16,920 bases of DNA from Ruminococcaceae bacterium UBA1417 (GCA_002305575.1 DBPP01000017.1:1-16920); one strand, 5' to 3'; shown: positions 7,658-15,112, counted from the stretch's first letter. Numbers and translations: made by a program. The notes: generated by a model not told the origin, from the sequence alone.

Positions 7658-7772
7658 GCCCCAGCGTATATTTTGCGGAAAATGCATGTGGATAGAACAG
7701 CCCAGCTTTTGCAGGAGGGAGGGCTTGAAAATGCAAAAAACGCAAAAATTTAAAAAAATTTTCAATTTGTAC

Positions 7773-7801
7773 TTGACAAAATGATTTTGAAGTGGTATAA
7801 A
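7773..7801 (+). promoter_or_regulatory. promoter of the asnB T-box leader
   Basis: A perfect -35 TTGACA (7773-7778) and -10 TATAAA (7796-7801) with 17-bp spacing lie in an AT-rich region. They place transcription start at about 7808, just ahead of the T-box. Confidence 0.88.
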
Positions 7802-7807
7802 TATTGC

Positions 7808-8086
7808 ATTCAATAACAAAGAGGCCTTGATGAAGAGAAGTACCCGGAGGCCGTTTTGCACAGTGAGCGGGAGAGAGTGGGAACCCCGTGAAAGCGTTCT
7901 GGCGAATAACACTTCGGAGCCGTGATCCGAAAGGGCAGCCGAGTAGGTGATCCGTGTGGCGGCGCGTTAAGCTGCGCCTGTCTTGATGGAGACAGTAAAG
8001 GTGATCTTATGTAAGATAATTTAGGTGGCACCGCGGATGCGACAGCAATTCGTCCTAAGCAAAGGGGACGAACGGCTGTCTTTTTG
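7808..8086 (+). ncRNA. T-box riboswitch leader, tRNA-Asn responsive
   Basis: T-box leaders bind uncharged tRNA and allow read-through only when the cognate amino acid is scarce. The conserved T-box core GGTGGCACCGCGG is at 8024-8036. The Stem I region carries GATGAAGAGAAGTA (7829-7842) and AGAGAG (about 7871-7878). The specifier loop reads GAATAACACTTCGG, giving AAC (Asn) at 7908-7910 followed by the usual A. The antiterminator bulge UGGC (8026-8029) has C opposite the discriminator base, matching G73 of tRNA-Asn. Small helices GGCGC/GCGCC (7961-7978) and TGTCT/AGACA (7979-7994) fit the linker region. The leader ends in a terminator and directly precedes asparagine synthetase, so specifier, bulge and gene agree. 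Confidence 0.95.
8041..8086 (+). terminator. T-box regulatory terminator
   Basis: GACAGC (8041-8046) pairs with GCTGTC (8075-8080) and TTCGTCC (8049-8055) with GGACGAA (8066-8072), with a 10-base loop, followed by TTTTT (8081-8085). It directly follows the T-box core, with which it would be mutually exclusive. Confidence 0.92.
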
Positions 8087-8121
8087 TTTGTCTTGAAATT
8101 ATCGACTGGGAGGTCATCATT

Positions 8122-9702
8122 ATGTGTTCAATCATGGGATATACGGCAAAGGATCTGCGGATGGAAGATTTGATGCACGGCTTTGCACAGACGGCTTCGC
8201 GCGGCCCGGATGCGTCGCGCACATTGGAAACGCCGTCCGGCTGGCTTTTCTTCCACCGGCTCGCCATCATGGGCCTGACGGAATCGGGTATGCAGCCGTT
8301 CACGCTCGACGGCTCCAGTGTCGTCTGCAACGGTGAACTGTACGGCTTCCGCACGATGCGGGAAGCGCTGATCCAGAAAGGGTACGCATTTCAGAGCGAT
8401 TCAGATTGTGAGATCCTGCTGCCGCTCTACCGGGAGTACGGTGTCTCCATGTTTGAAATGCTTGACGCGGAATTTGCCCTGATCCTTTACGATGCGCAGA
8501 CAGACAGTTTCATCGCGGCGCGCGATCCCATCGGTATCCGCCCGCTGTACTACGGTTACAGCGACACCGGGCACATTTTGTTTGCCAGTGAGCCGAAAAA
8601 CCTCGTCGGACTTTGCGCGAAGATCATGCCGTTTCCGCCCGGCCATTATTATCAGGATGGGAAGTTCGTCTGCTATTGCGACATCGCTGCCGTGGATACG
8701 GTTTATGAGGACGATCTGGAAACTGTTTGCCGCAACATCCACGACAAGCTTGTGCGCGGCATTGAAAAACGCCTGGATGCGGATGCGCCGGTTGGGTTCC
8801 TGCTCAGCGGCGGCCTCGATAGCTCGTTGGTTTGTGCCGTGGCGGCAAAATTCCTTAAAAAGCCCATTCGCACGTTTGCCATCGGTATGCGTGAGGACGC
8901 CATCGACCTGAAGTATGCCCGGGAGGTTGCCGACTATATCCACAGCGACCACACCGAAATCATCATCACGAAAGAGGATGTGCTCGAGAACCTTGAAACG
9001 GTCATTCGGCTGCTCGCGACATTCGACATCACGACGATTCGGGCCAGCATGGGCATGTACCTGATCTGCAAGGCCATCCATGAGCAGACCGACATCCGCG
9101 TCTTGCTGACCGGTGAGATCTCCGACGAGCTGTTTGGCTACAAGTACACGGATTTCGCACCGAGTGCCGAGGCGTTTCAGGAGGAGGCGCAAAAGCGCAT
9201 CCGCGAGCTGCATATGTACGATGTGCTTCGTGCCGACCGCTGTATTTCCGTCAACGCTCTTGAAGCGCGCGTGCCGTTTGGCGATCTCGATTTTGTGCGC
9301 TACGTCATGGCGATTGATCCGGAGATGAAGCGCAACAAATATAAAAAGGGCAAATACCTGCTGCGCCATGCTTTTGAAGGCGATTACCTGCCGCTGTCGA
9401 TTCTGTACCGGGAAAAGGCCGCGTTTTCCGACGCCGTCGGTCATTCGATGGTCGATTACCTCAAGGCGTATGCCGAAACGAAGTATACCGACGACGAGCT
9501 TCGCCTGCGTGCAGCCCGCTATACGCATGCCACACCGTTTACGAAGGAGTCCCTGCTGTACCGCGAAATCTTCGAGAAATACTACCCCGGACAGTCGGAA
9601 ATGATCGTCGATTTCTGGATGCCGAACCGCTCGTGGGCGGGCTGCGACGTGGATGATCCCAGCGCGCGCGTCCTTTCCAACTACGGTGCTTCCGGTGAAT
9701 AA
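8122..9702 (+). CDS. asnB: glutamine-hydrolysing asparagine synthetase
   Basis: AsnB makes asparagine from aspartate, glutamine and ATP in the cytoplasm. The 526-residue product has the N-terminal nucleophile Cys2 (MCSIMGY), needing Met removal, and the class II glutaminase motifs RGPD (27-30), NGELY (70-74) and SDSDCE (92-97), then RDPIGIRPLYY (134-144). The synthetase domain follows with the pyrophosphate loop SGGLDSS (229-235), the LTGEISDELFGY block and the EARVPFGD segment. Length is close to bacterial AsnB (about 550). The start ATG at 8122 is right for Cys2 and has GGGAGG eight bases upstream. It is the only gene clearly under the Asn T-box, so it should be induced on asparagine starvation or loss of charged tRNA-Asn. 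I see no strong terminator after its stop at 9702. Confidence 0.97.
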   Translation: MCSIMGYTAKDLRMEDLMHGFAQTASRGPDASRTLETPSGWLFFHRLAIMGLTESGMQPFTLDGSSVVCNGELYGFRTMREALIQKGYAFQSDSDCEILLPLYREYGVSMFEMLDAEFALILYDAQTDSFIAARDPIGIRPLYYGYSDTGHILFASEPKNLVGLCAKIMPFPPGHYYQDGKFVCYCDIAAVDTVYEDDLETVCRNIHDKLVRGIEKRLDADAPVGFLLSGGLDSSLVCAVAAKFLKKPIRTFAIGMREDAIDLKYAREVADYIHSDHTEIIITKEDVLENLETVIRLLATFDITTIRASMGMYLICKAIHEQTDIRVLLTGEISDELFGYKYTDFAPSAEAFQEEAQKRIRELHMYDVLRADRCISVNALEARVPFGDLDFVRYVMAIDPEMKRNKYKKGKYLLRHAFEGDYLPLSILYREKAAFSDAVGHSMVDYLKAYAETKYTDDELRLRAARYTHATPFTKESLLYREIFEKYYPGQSEMIVDFWMPNRSWAGCDVDDPSARVLSNYGASGE

Positions 9703-9772
9703 CCTATAAAAATTCTTACAAATCCAACAGAAAACCATGTCAGACCTATTTTTTGTTTGTGGCGTTCGGTCA

Positions 9773-9856
9773 TTGTGCATTTGAAATCCGTATGGTAGAA
9801 TAAGGCCATCATAGGATATTATGGATGGTATAACGGGGTGTTTTGGCGTCCATAAT
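9773..9856 (+). promoter_or_regulatory. candidate promoter and leader inverted repeat before the 86-residue protein
   Basis: -35 TTGTGC (9773-9778) and -10 TAGAAT (9796-9801) are spaced 17 bp. Between them and the gene lies an inverted repeat, ATTATGGA (9818-9825) and TCCATAAT (9849-9856), which could form a hairpin in the leader RNA or be a protein-binding site. Confidence 0.5.
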
Positions 9857-9888
9857 GGTATGAAATCTCAGTTTAGAAGGAGAGATGA

Positions 9889-10149
9889 ATGATGTCTAAA
9901 ATGATCGAGCTCCACGACATCGATGTCCCCAGCTTTCTGGCTGTTCTGGACAAATGCGTCGGCAACGTCTATCTGATGACGCGGGATGGCGATAAGCTGA
10001 ATCTGAAGAGTAAGCTCTGCCAGTTGGTCGGTCTGACAAGACTGATTGAGGGCGGTAAGATCGCCGAAGCCTTCGTGATGTGTGATAATCCGGAAGATGA
10101 ATCGAAGCTGTTTCGATTCAATCTATATAAAGACGAAACGGATGTCTGA
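9889..10149 (+). CDS. small uncharacterised conserved-looking protein (86 aa)
   Basis: The product is 86 residues with no signal peptide or membrane segment: acidic, soluble, probably alpha/beta. It contains LAVLDKCVGNVYLMTRDGDKLN and LVGLTRLIEGGKIAEAFVMC stretches, with a leucine-rich middle and a charged end. I have a memory of similar short clostridial proteins carrying a doubtful 'polyA polymerase' label, but nothing here resembles a nucleotidyltransferase and I do not assign a function. An AGAAGGAGAG ribosome binding site ends five to eight bases before two consecutive ATGs (9889, 9892); either may be used. It has a plausible own promoter and a clear terminator, so it is a single-gene unit. 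Its codon use matches the neighbours. Confidence 0.8.
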   Translation: MMSKMIELHDIDVPSFLAVLDKCVGNVYLMTRDGDKLNLKSKLCQLVGLTRLIEGGKIAEAFVMCDNPEDESKLFRFNLYKDETDV

Positions 10150-10163
10150 TTCGTGGAATAGAG

Positions 10164-10193
10164 AGAGCTGCTGCGTGCGCGGCAGCTCTTTTG
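10164..10193 (+). terminator. intrinsic terminator after the 86-residue protein gene
   Basis: AGAGCTGC (10164-10171) pairs with GCAGCTCT (10182-10189), extended inward to a GTGC loop, followed by TTTT. Confidence 0.8.
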
Positions 10194-10248
10194 CTGTAAT
10201 GGAGCGTTGTTTTCCGGTTGTGTGTGGGGCCGGGGAAAGGAAGATTGG

Positions 10249-11196
10249 ATGATGGCGCGAAAAAGGACAGTACGCAAAGGGCGCATGGTTTCCGCGGCGA
10301 GCGGCTTACTGCTTCTTCTCGCCGTACTGGCATTTGGCCTGCGGCAGATGGAAAAGCCGGAGCAGGAGGCGGTGCCCGTCCCGGCACAGACGGACGGGGA
10401 AGCGGCGGTCTATTTCCTCGACGTCGGCCAGGGCGACAGTATTGTAATTCGCTCCGGGACGTATACCATGCTTATCGATGCCGGCGAGCGCACGGCGGGG
10501 GATACGATCGAAGCGTCGCTCGATGCACTCGGCGTAGAGAAGCTGGACGCAGTGGTCGCAACGCATCCCCATGCCGATCATATCGGTGGGATGGAGCAGA
10601 TCATCGAGGCATTTCCGATCGAAACATTCTATATGACGGTGTTGCCGGACAGCCAGACGCCGACCACGGCGACGTACGAGCGGATGCTGGACGCGCTCGA
10701 CGCGCAGCAGGTACACGTCGAGCGTCTGACGACAGACACGGTGCTGCCGGCGCCAGAAGGCGCGGCGTTCACGGTGCTTTCCCCGCGCGCAGAGGACGTG
10801 TTTGAAGAGACAAACGATTATTCCGCCGTGTTGCGGTTCCGCTATGGCGATGTATCCTTCCTGCTCACCGGTGATGCTGAAACCCCGGTGGAGGAACAGC
10901 TTGTGGCGGAGGGTGGAGACCTGTCGGCTGACGTGCTCAAATGCGGGCACCACGGTTCATCCTCATCGACCTCGGCTTCGTTCCTGCGTGCCGTGGGGCC
11001 GTCGGTTGCGGTGATTTCCTGCGGTGTGGACAACAGCTACGGCCACCCGCATACGGAAACGCTTGAGACGTTGCAGGCGGCGGGATGCACGGTGCTGCGC
11101 ACAGATCAAGACGGTACCGTCGCCGCTATGACGGATGGCCGTGATTTTACGGTGCACACGTGGAGTCCGGCGGAGGGATTATCGCCGGCCGCGTAA
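10249..11196 (+). CDS. membrane-anchored ComEC/Rec2-like metallo-beta-lactamase domain protein
   Basis: The 315-residue product has a basic N-terminus (MMARKRTVRKGR) and one hydrophobic segment (about 14-31), acting as an uncleaved anchor or signal peptide, then a short Pro-rich linker and a metallo-beta-lactamase fold on the outside. The motifs are those of the ComEC C-terminal nuclease domain: FLDVGQGDS (56-64), HPHADHIGG with metal ligands (106-114), LLTGDAE (205-211), KCGHHGS (231-237) and GHPH (265-268). ComEC itself has a competence channel domain; here that is absent, so this is the free-standing secreted type common in Firmicutes. A hydrolase acting on phosphodiesters is likely but unproven. 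Starts at 10249 or 10252 both have AAAGGAAG upstream; the TTG at 10207 is a less likely start. No promoter was distinguished; it follows the terminator at 10164-10193. Confidence 0.88.
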   Translation: MMARKRTVRKGRMVSAASGLLLLLAVLAFGLRQMEKPEQEAVPVPAQTDGEAAVYFLDVGQGDSIVIRSGTYTMLIDAGERTAGDTIEASLDALGVEKLDAVVATHPHADHIGGMEQIIEAFPIETFYMTVLPDSQTPTTATYERMLDALDAQQVHVERLTTDTVLPAPEGAAFTVLSPRAEDVFEETNDYSAVLRFRYGDVSFLLTGDAETPVEEQLVAEGGDLSADVLKCGHHGSSSSTSASFLRAVGPSVAVISCGVDNSYGHPHTETLETLQAAGCTVLRTDQDGTVAAMTDGRDFTVHTWSPAEGLSPAA

Positions 11197-11204
11197 TTCC
11201 CGCA

Positions 11205-11233
11205 TTGCATTGTGCGGCGCCACATGGTATAAT
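11205..11233 (+). promoter_or_regulatory. promoter of pyrE
   Basis: -35 TTGCAT (11205-11210) and perfect -10 TATAAT (11228-11233), 17-bp spacing, about 80 bases before the pyrE ATG. Confidence 0.75.
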
Positions 11234-11317
11234 TGTAGTGGAAATCAAATGGCCGCGTCCGGTGAGGCCCTGGTTGCAGGGATGCGGTGGAAAAAGAAAG
11301 TAAAGGGTGGATGGATC

Positions 11318-11980
11318 ATGCTGACTGAGAGCAAAAAAGCGTTTATCGAATTTATGATGTCCGCGGATGTGCTGCGCTTCGGTTCGTTCGTGACGAAAAG
11401 CGGCCGCAACACGCCGTATTTTGTCAATACGGGAAATTACAAGACCGGCGAGCAGATCGCAAAGCTCGGCAAGTTTTACGCGGCGCTTGTAAAGGAAACC
11501 ATCGGCGCAGATTTTACCGCGATGTTTGGCCCTGCCTACAAGGGTATCCCGCTGGTTACGGCAACCGCGGCCGCGCTGTACAACGAATACGGGATCTCCA
11601 AGCCGTATTTCTTCAACCGCAAGGAGGAGAAGGACCACGGCGAGGGTGGAAGCCTCGTGGGCTATAAGCCGACGGATGGCGACCGGCTGATCATCATTGA
11701 GGACGTGATCACGGCGGGCACAGCCGTGCGCGAAACCATGCCGATCCTCTACGACTGCGGCGATGTGCGCGTGGACGATATGTTCATCTCGGTCAACCGC
11801 TGCGAGGTTGGCAAGGTCCCCGGTAAGACGGCGATTATGGAGGTCAAGGAGGAGTATGGCCTCAACGTCCATGCGATCGTCACTGTGGAGGATATCCATG
11901 ACTATCTCGCGCAGTCCGGCGAGTACGACGATATTCTGCCGGCCATGGAAAAGTACATGCGCGATTACTGCATTTTGTAA
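11318..11980 (+). CDS. pyrE: orotate phosphoribosyltransferase
   Basis: PyrE converts orotate and PRPP to OMP in pyrimidine synthesis. The 220-residue product has the type I phosphoribosyltransferase features: FGPAYKGIPL (70-79), the flexible catalytic loop RKEEKDHGEGG (101-111) and the PRPP-binding signature IIIEDVITAGTA (125-136). Early residues FGSFVTKSGRNTPYFVN are typical of the N-terminal hood. The ATG at 11318 is chosen because GGGTGGA lies about seven bases upstream and the frame upstream overlaps the promoter. It stands alone, with no other pyr genes in the window, and ends at a strong terminator. No attenuator or PyrR site was recognised in its short leader. Confidence 0.97.
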   Translation: MLTESKKAFIEFMMSADVLRFGSFVTKSGRNTPYFVNTGNYKTGEQIAKLGKFYAALVKETIGADFTAMFGPAYKGIPLVTATAAALYNEYGISKPYFFNRKEEKDHGEGGSLVGYKPTDGDRLIIIEDVITAGTAVRETMPILYDCGDVRVDDMFISVNRCEVGKVPGKTAIMEVKEEYGLNVHAIVTVEDIHDYLAQSGEYDDILPAMEKYMRDYCIL

Positions 11981-12004
11981 GCATTCCATAACACCCAAAT
12001 CGGG

Positions 12005-12043
12005 AAGGCTCCGGAAGGCGAAACGCTTTCCGGAGCCTTTTTT
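12005..12043 (+). terminator. intrinsic terminator after pyrE
   Basis: AAGGCTCCGGAA (12005-12016) pairs with TTCCGGAGCCTT (12028-12039), extended by GGC/GCT pairs to a 5-base loop, followed by TTTTTT. It probably also stops minus-strand transcription from the macrodomain gene less efficiently. Confidence 0.9.
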
Positions 12044-12155
12044 GCGTTTGCAGATGTTTTGAACATTGTGTGGGATGAGGCCGGGCACCTTGCAGGGCGT
12101 CAGCCGCTGCCACCATAACACCGTGTCGGTCATTCGTGTCCGGTAAGGATTTGAC

Positions 12156-12236
12156 GCCGGTGCGGCCTTTCTTCTGTGCTTTGGTCACAAGCAGGGGATA
12201 GACTTCTTCGGTGCCATTTGAAAGCCCTTTTTGTGC
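12156..12236 (-). pseudogene. possible decayed DUF2200-like fragment
   Basis: Immediately downstream of the macrodomain gene on the same strand, one frame reads EEVYPLLVTKAQKKGRTG (12209-12156). DUF2200 family proteins have a near-identical block of the form 'S-V-Y-P-x-x-x-x-K-A-E-K-K-G-R-T' followed by a WLTGY motif. Here the sequence after GRTG does not continue as DUF2200 and there is no start codon with an RBS in this frame, so I read it as a short remnant. The similarity is from memory and the piece is short. Confidence 0.35.
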
Positions 12237-12244
12237 GACATCCG

Positions 12245-13243
12245 TCAGCCTCCCAGTAGATTTTGGTCAAAGGCGAACAGCGCCTCGTTGATTTCAAAAA
12301 TATTGTAATTGCCGTGCTGTATAAAAAACTCGACGATGATGTCGAACCGGTTGGCGTGGGACAGGGCGAAACCGGCTTTCCGCAACAGATCCTCCGTTTC
12401 CGGCAGTGAGAGTTCCAGCGCGATGGCAAAGGCGATGACCGTGGGCTTTGAGGGTTTGTAGAGCCGGTCGCTCCGGATCTTTGAGAAGAGCTTGCGGTCA
12501 ATGTTGGCCTTCTTGTAGCACTCGGCGTCGGTCATGCCACGCTCATCGATCTTGCGCAGGAGCATTTCCGAGAAGCTCTCGTCCATCCGGGCGAGGGCGT
12601 CACGCAAGGCGGAAGAGGGGACCGTGGGGAATGGAGCGGGCGCCATGGCCGGTGCGGTTGCGCCGGCCAATATGCCTTGTCGGCGGAACCTTTCCTCCGG
12701 AGAATCGGTGTGGGTTTGGACATAGTGGTCGTCGATATACGCGGTGATATCCGCAAACAGCTTTCCGCTGATCTGGTAGGCGGCGCGGTCAAAGATAACA
12801 AGGTATACCATCATTTCGTTTTGCAGCAGAAATTCCCCGATGGTGTCCACCGCCACCTTCAAAGCCTGATCTTTGGGATATCCGTAAATGCCGGAGGAGA
12901 TGAGGGGGAAGGCCAGCGTTTTGCAGCGCTTTTCCTTGGCCAACGCCAATGCGGTGCGGTAGCAGGAAACGAGCAGCGCGCGTTCCCCGTGGTTGCCGCC
13001 CTGCCACACCGGTCCAACCGCGTGGATGACATATTTGCACGGCAGCTTATAGGCCTTCGTGCACTTGGCGCTGCCCGTGCGGCAGCCGCCCAGTGCGCGG
13101 CACGCAGCCAGAAGCTCGGGTCCGGCAGCCCGGTGGATGCAGCCATCCACACCGCCGCCTCCCAGCAAGGAGCTGTTGGCTGCGTTGACGATGGCGTCCA
13201 CTTTCATGGTGGTGATATCGTTGCGAACAATTTGGAGAGGCAT
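12245..13243 (-). CDS. macrodomain ADP-ribose hydrolase fused to an HTH-like C-terminal domain
   Basis: Residues 1-170 are a macrodomain of the YmdB/O-acetyl-ADP-ribose deacetylase type: IVNAANSSLLGGGGVDG (18-34, with the catalytic-type Asp33), GSAKCTKAYKLPCKYVIHAV (57-76) and FPLISSGIYGYP (112-123). Such domains bind ADP-ribose and remove it from acetyl-ADP-ribose or from acidic side chains. A Pro/Ala linker (about 190-215) leads to a C-terminal domain (222-332) with SFSEMLLRKIDERGMTDAEC, KLFSKIRSDRLYKPSKPTVI and a final EINEALFAFDQ. It looks like a helix-turn-helix (XRE-like) fold and could bind DNA or a partner. The total of 332 residues is about twice a stand-alone macrodomain. AAGGAGG lies seven bases before the ATG at 13243. 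It is on the same strand as the unknown 510-residue gene and the ADP-ribosylglycohydrolase upstream. Confidence 0.88.
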   Translation of the reverse strand: MPLQIVRNDITTMKVDAIVNAANSSLLGGGGVDGCIHRAAGPELLAACRALGGCRTGSAKCTKAYKLPCKYVIHAVGPVWQGGNHGERALLVSCYRTALALAKEKRCKTLAFPLISSGIYGYPKDQALKVAVDTIGEFLLQNEMMVYLVIFDRAAYQISGKLFADITAYIDDHYVQTHTDSPEERFRRQGILAGATAPAMAPAPFPTVPSSALRDALARMDESFSEMLLRKIDERGMTDAECYKKANIDRKLFSKIRSDRLYKPSKPTVIAFAIALELSLPETEDLLRKAGFALSHANRFDIIVEFFIQHGNYNIFEINEALFAFDQNLLGG

Positions 13244-13371
13244 AGGGTGACCTCCTTGTGAAAAGTTTCGGCCCCGAAGGGCGGCGGTTCATTTTTTATC
13301 ATACCTGATTTCATCATACCCGAGAGAAAAAAGGGTAATGGCCGAAAGCGCTGTGGGACGGTGTGGCCGGC
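13244..13371 (-). promoter_or_regulatory. intergenic region with possible promoter for the macrodomain gene
   Basis: On the minus strand, two TATGAT -10-like boxes occur in tandem (around 13299-13320), followed by the ribosome binding site AAGGAGG (13257-13251). No good -35 is apparent, so the gene may instead be transcribed from upstream. A GC-rich hairpin-like stretch (CCCTTCGGGG, about 13271-13280) sits in the leader. Confidence 0.35.
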
Positions 13372-14904
13372 TCAGGGTGCCAGCAGGGGGACCGTCGTGT
13401 CCGCAAACGGTTTATCGTGGAATATCATGCGCCATTCCACGTGCTCCACCGGGGCAAAGTGCAGCGAGGAGCAGGCGGTACACAGCTTTCCCGGCTTGTT
13501 CGGTCTCAGAAAGATGGCTATGGGGCCGTCCGCACCGCCGATGATCCCGGTTGCGGCGGCGTCCGGTAGGCCTTCAGACTGACGGGTCGCGCAGGACACT
13601 TGTCTGGGCAGATCGCTGTCGGCGCAGTCGGCGAGCGTCATCGCGCCATCGGGTAAAGCCGGCGTGATGGTGTAGTGAAGGGCAACACAGTGGTTGGGAT
13701 ACGACATGCCCCTGTGTGGCATATGGCTCATGTCTATGGTCTGAGCCTCATAATCCTGTACCGTCAAAACGTGCGTTTCGCCACTTTGCGGATGGGTAAA
13801 GGTAACGGTGTCTCCCGGGCGATTGACCTGGAAATGGGGGCCGGGACGGGAAATTTTATCCGGCGTCAGGGTCACGGAAAGCGTGCCGATTTTCGGTTTC
13901 CGCTTGGTTGCCCAGGGATAGCAGCACCGCTGGATCATCCATCCGAAGTTCGGGTCTAAACCATAGTGGTTCACGGCCCGCTGCCCTTCGCTCTCCAGAA
14001 TGTACGCCGGCGGCAGACACGGGATATAGGCGGTTCCGCAACCGTGGGTGGTATGCAGTGCCTTCCCGTTTAGCTGTAGCGTGGAATGAAACTGCAGATG
14101 CAGCGGATTGTCCAGGTCCAGCAGCATCTGCTGTTCTTTGGAAAAGTGTCGGTGCGTCTCACTTTCTATGTGCAAATCCCACTTCTCCATGAAGTTCCGA
14201 ATGGCTGACGGTTCAACGCGCATGCAGAAATCGATCACCAGCCCTTTACCGCAAATATAAAGGGAAGGAATAAGCCATGGGTGGCCGGCCCATTCGAAAG
14301 TTTTGTGGATAGCCCACTCTTTTCCAGCCTGCCCACCGCCGCGATGGCCCCAGAAGTTGCCGTCAAAGTAGACCGCCCATGCCGGCGTTTGCCGCGGCGT
14401 GTCGGGGGTCCCGGTGTGTTCATAGAACGTTTTGGTGTACGGGATCCGGCTGTAATCGAAGGTGGCCTGCAGTTCGTGGAGATACTGCCACGGGTTATCC
14501 ATCGGAGAAAGGCCGCTCTGCTTTGCAATCTGCGCCAACACCGCCTTTTGCGCTTTCGTGGGTGGATTTTCACGCAAAAAAGCCGCAAACTGTTCTGCGT
14601 TCCACTGCCACGCCTGTTCCAGGGCTGCGCTGTCCCCGCAGGCCAGGAGCAGACGCAGAAAATCTGCAAAATTACGCGCCAGCGGATGCACGTAATCCGG
14701 TGCGGCATTCATGGGACTGACGGCAAATACCATCTCCCCAAAACCGGGGATGAAACAGTAATGGATGCCGTCCACCCCGGCCCAACCAATTATTGCGGCC
14801 CCCTCTGGTGTACAGAAATAGGAGGGAGCATCGGAGCGTTTCTCAACGCCCAAGGGGGCGAGATCCATGTCTTGCTTCAAAAAGGTCTGGTAGGTGTATT
14901 TCAA
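13372..14904 (-). CDS. uncharacterised 510-residue protein carrying a GIIGGADGP motif
   Basis: I do not recognise a functional family. The product is soluble-looking with no signal peptide or clear membrane helix. The N-terminal part (30-110) has IIGWAGVDGIHYCFIPGFGE and VHPLARNFADFLRLLLACGD, faintly like SMI1/KNR4 (SUKH) proteins. The middle has a Gly/Trp-rich block NFWGHRGGGQAGKEWAIHKT (183-202) and GKGLVIDFCMRV (219-230), then several Cys/His residues and a beta-rich region (338-385). Near the C-terminus, GIIGGADGPIAIFL (453-466) matches the highly conserved motif of Na+-translocating decarboxylase beta subunits (OadB/GcdB/MadB), although the rest is unrelated and lacks their membrane helices. 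The start is TTG at 14904: AAGGAGG (14914-14920) lies nine bases upstream and no ATG fits. It sits between the macrodomain and ADP-ribosylglycohydrolase genes on the same strand. Confidence 0.85.
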   Translation of the reverse strand: MKYTYQTFLKQDMDLAPLGVEKRSDAPSYFCTPEGAAIIGWAGVDGIHYCFIPGFGEMVFAVSPMNAAPDYVHPLARNFADFLRLLLACGDSAALEQAWQWNAEQFAAFLRENPPTKAQKAVLAQIAKQSGLSPMDNPWQYLHELQATFDYSRIPYTKTFYEHTGTPDTPRQTPAWAVYFDGNFWGHRGGGQAGKEWAIHKTFEWAGHPWLIPSLYICGKGLVIDFCMRVEPSAIRNFMEKWDLHIESETHRHFSKEQQMLLDLDNPLHLQFHSTLQLNGKALHTTHGCGTAYIPCLPPAYILESEGQRAVNHYGLDPNFGWMIQRCCYPWATKRKPKIGTLSVTLTPDKISRPGPHFQVNRPGDTVTFTHPQSGETHVLTVQDYEAQTIDMSHMPHRGMSYPNHCVALHYTITPALPDGAMTLADCADSDLPRQVSCATRQSEGLPDAAATGIIGGADGPIAIFLRPNKPGKLCTACSSLHFAPVEHVEWRMIFHDKPFADTTVPLLAP

Positions 14905-15112
14905 GGTGGTATACCTCCTTCTGCTTGTCGATGTCCACTGGTTTTGCCGCGCCGGCGGAACAGCGCCTTAAGCGGTCCCTTTGCCCTTGAATTTGATTCG
15001 AGTATTCTGAAATCTTATAGAAAAAGCCGGGACAACGGCATGAGCCTGTTGCTCCGGACGAGCCGGGCGTCCTAAACCCCAACACATCCTTTAGGCGCAG
15101 CGGGTAATCCAT
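14843..15112 (-). CDS. weak candidate small protein (89 aa)
   Basis: An ATG at 15112 is preceded by AAGGAGAC, with a rather long spacing of about 11-12 bases. It opens MDYPLRLKDVLGF, then has several Cys residues and FFYKISEYSN. The frame overlaps the first ~60 bases of the 510-residue gene in another frame, which could mean translational coupling or merely chance. There is no domain, signal peptide or membrane segment that I recognise. It may be nothing more than leader sequence. Confidence 0.2.
   Translation of the reverse strand: MDYPLRLKDVLGFRTPGSSGATGSCRCPGFFYKISEYSNQIQGQRDRLRRCSAGAAKPVDIDKQKEVYHLEIHLPDLFEARHGSRPLGR

Noticed and set aside
8401..9780. 459-codon minus-strand frame over asnB
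   Set aside because: Antisense to an unambiguous asparagine synthetase, with no domain and no RBS.
11135..11317. N-terminal extension of PyrE
   Set aside because: It covers the promoter and the end of the preceding gene, lacks an RBS, and the 220-residue form is the usual length.
11147..12133. 328-codon minus-strand frame over pyrE
   Set aside because: Antisense shadow of pyrE that also passes through its terminator hairpin.
13507..13548. Annotation of the 510-residue protein as a decarboxylase beta subunit
   Set aside because: Only one short motif matches; the membrane helices and all other conserved blocks are missing.
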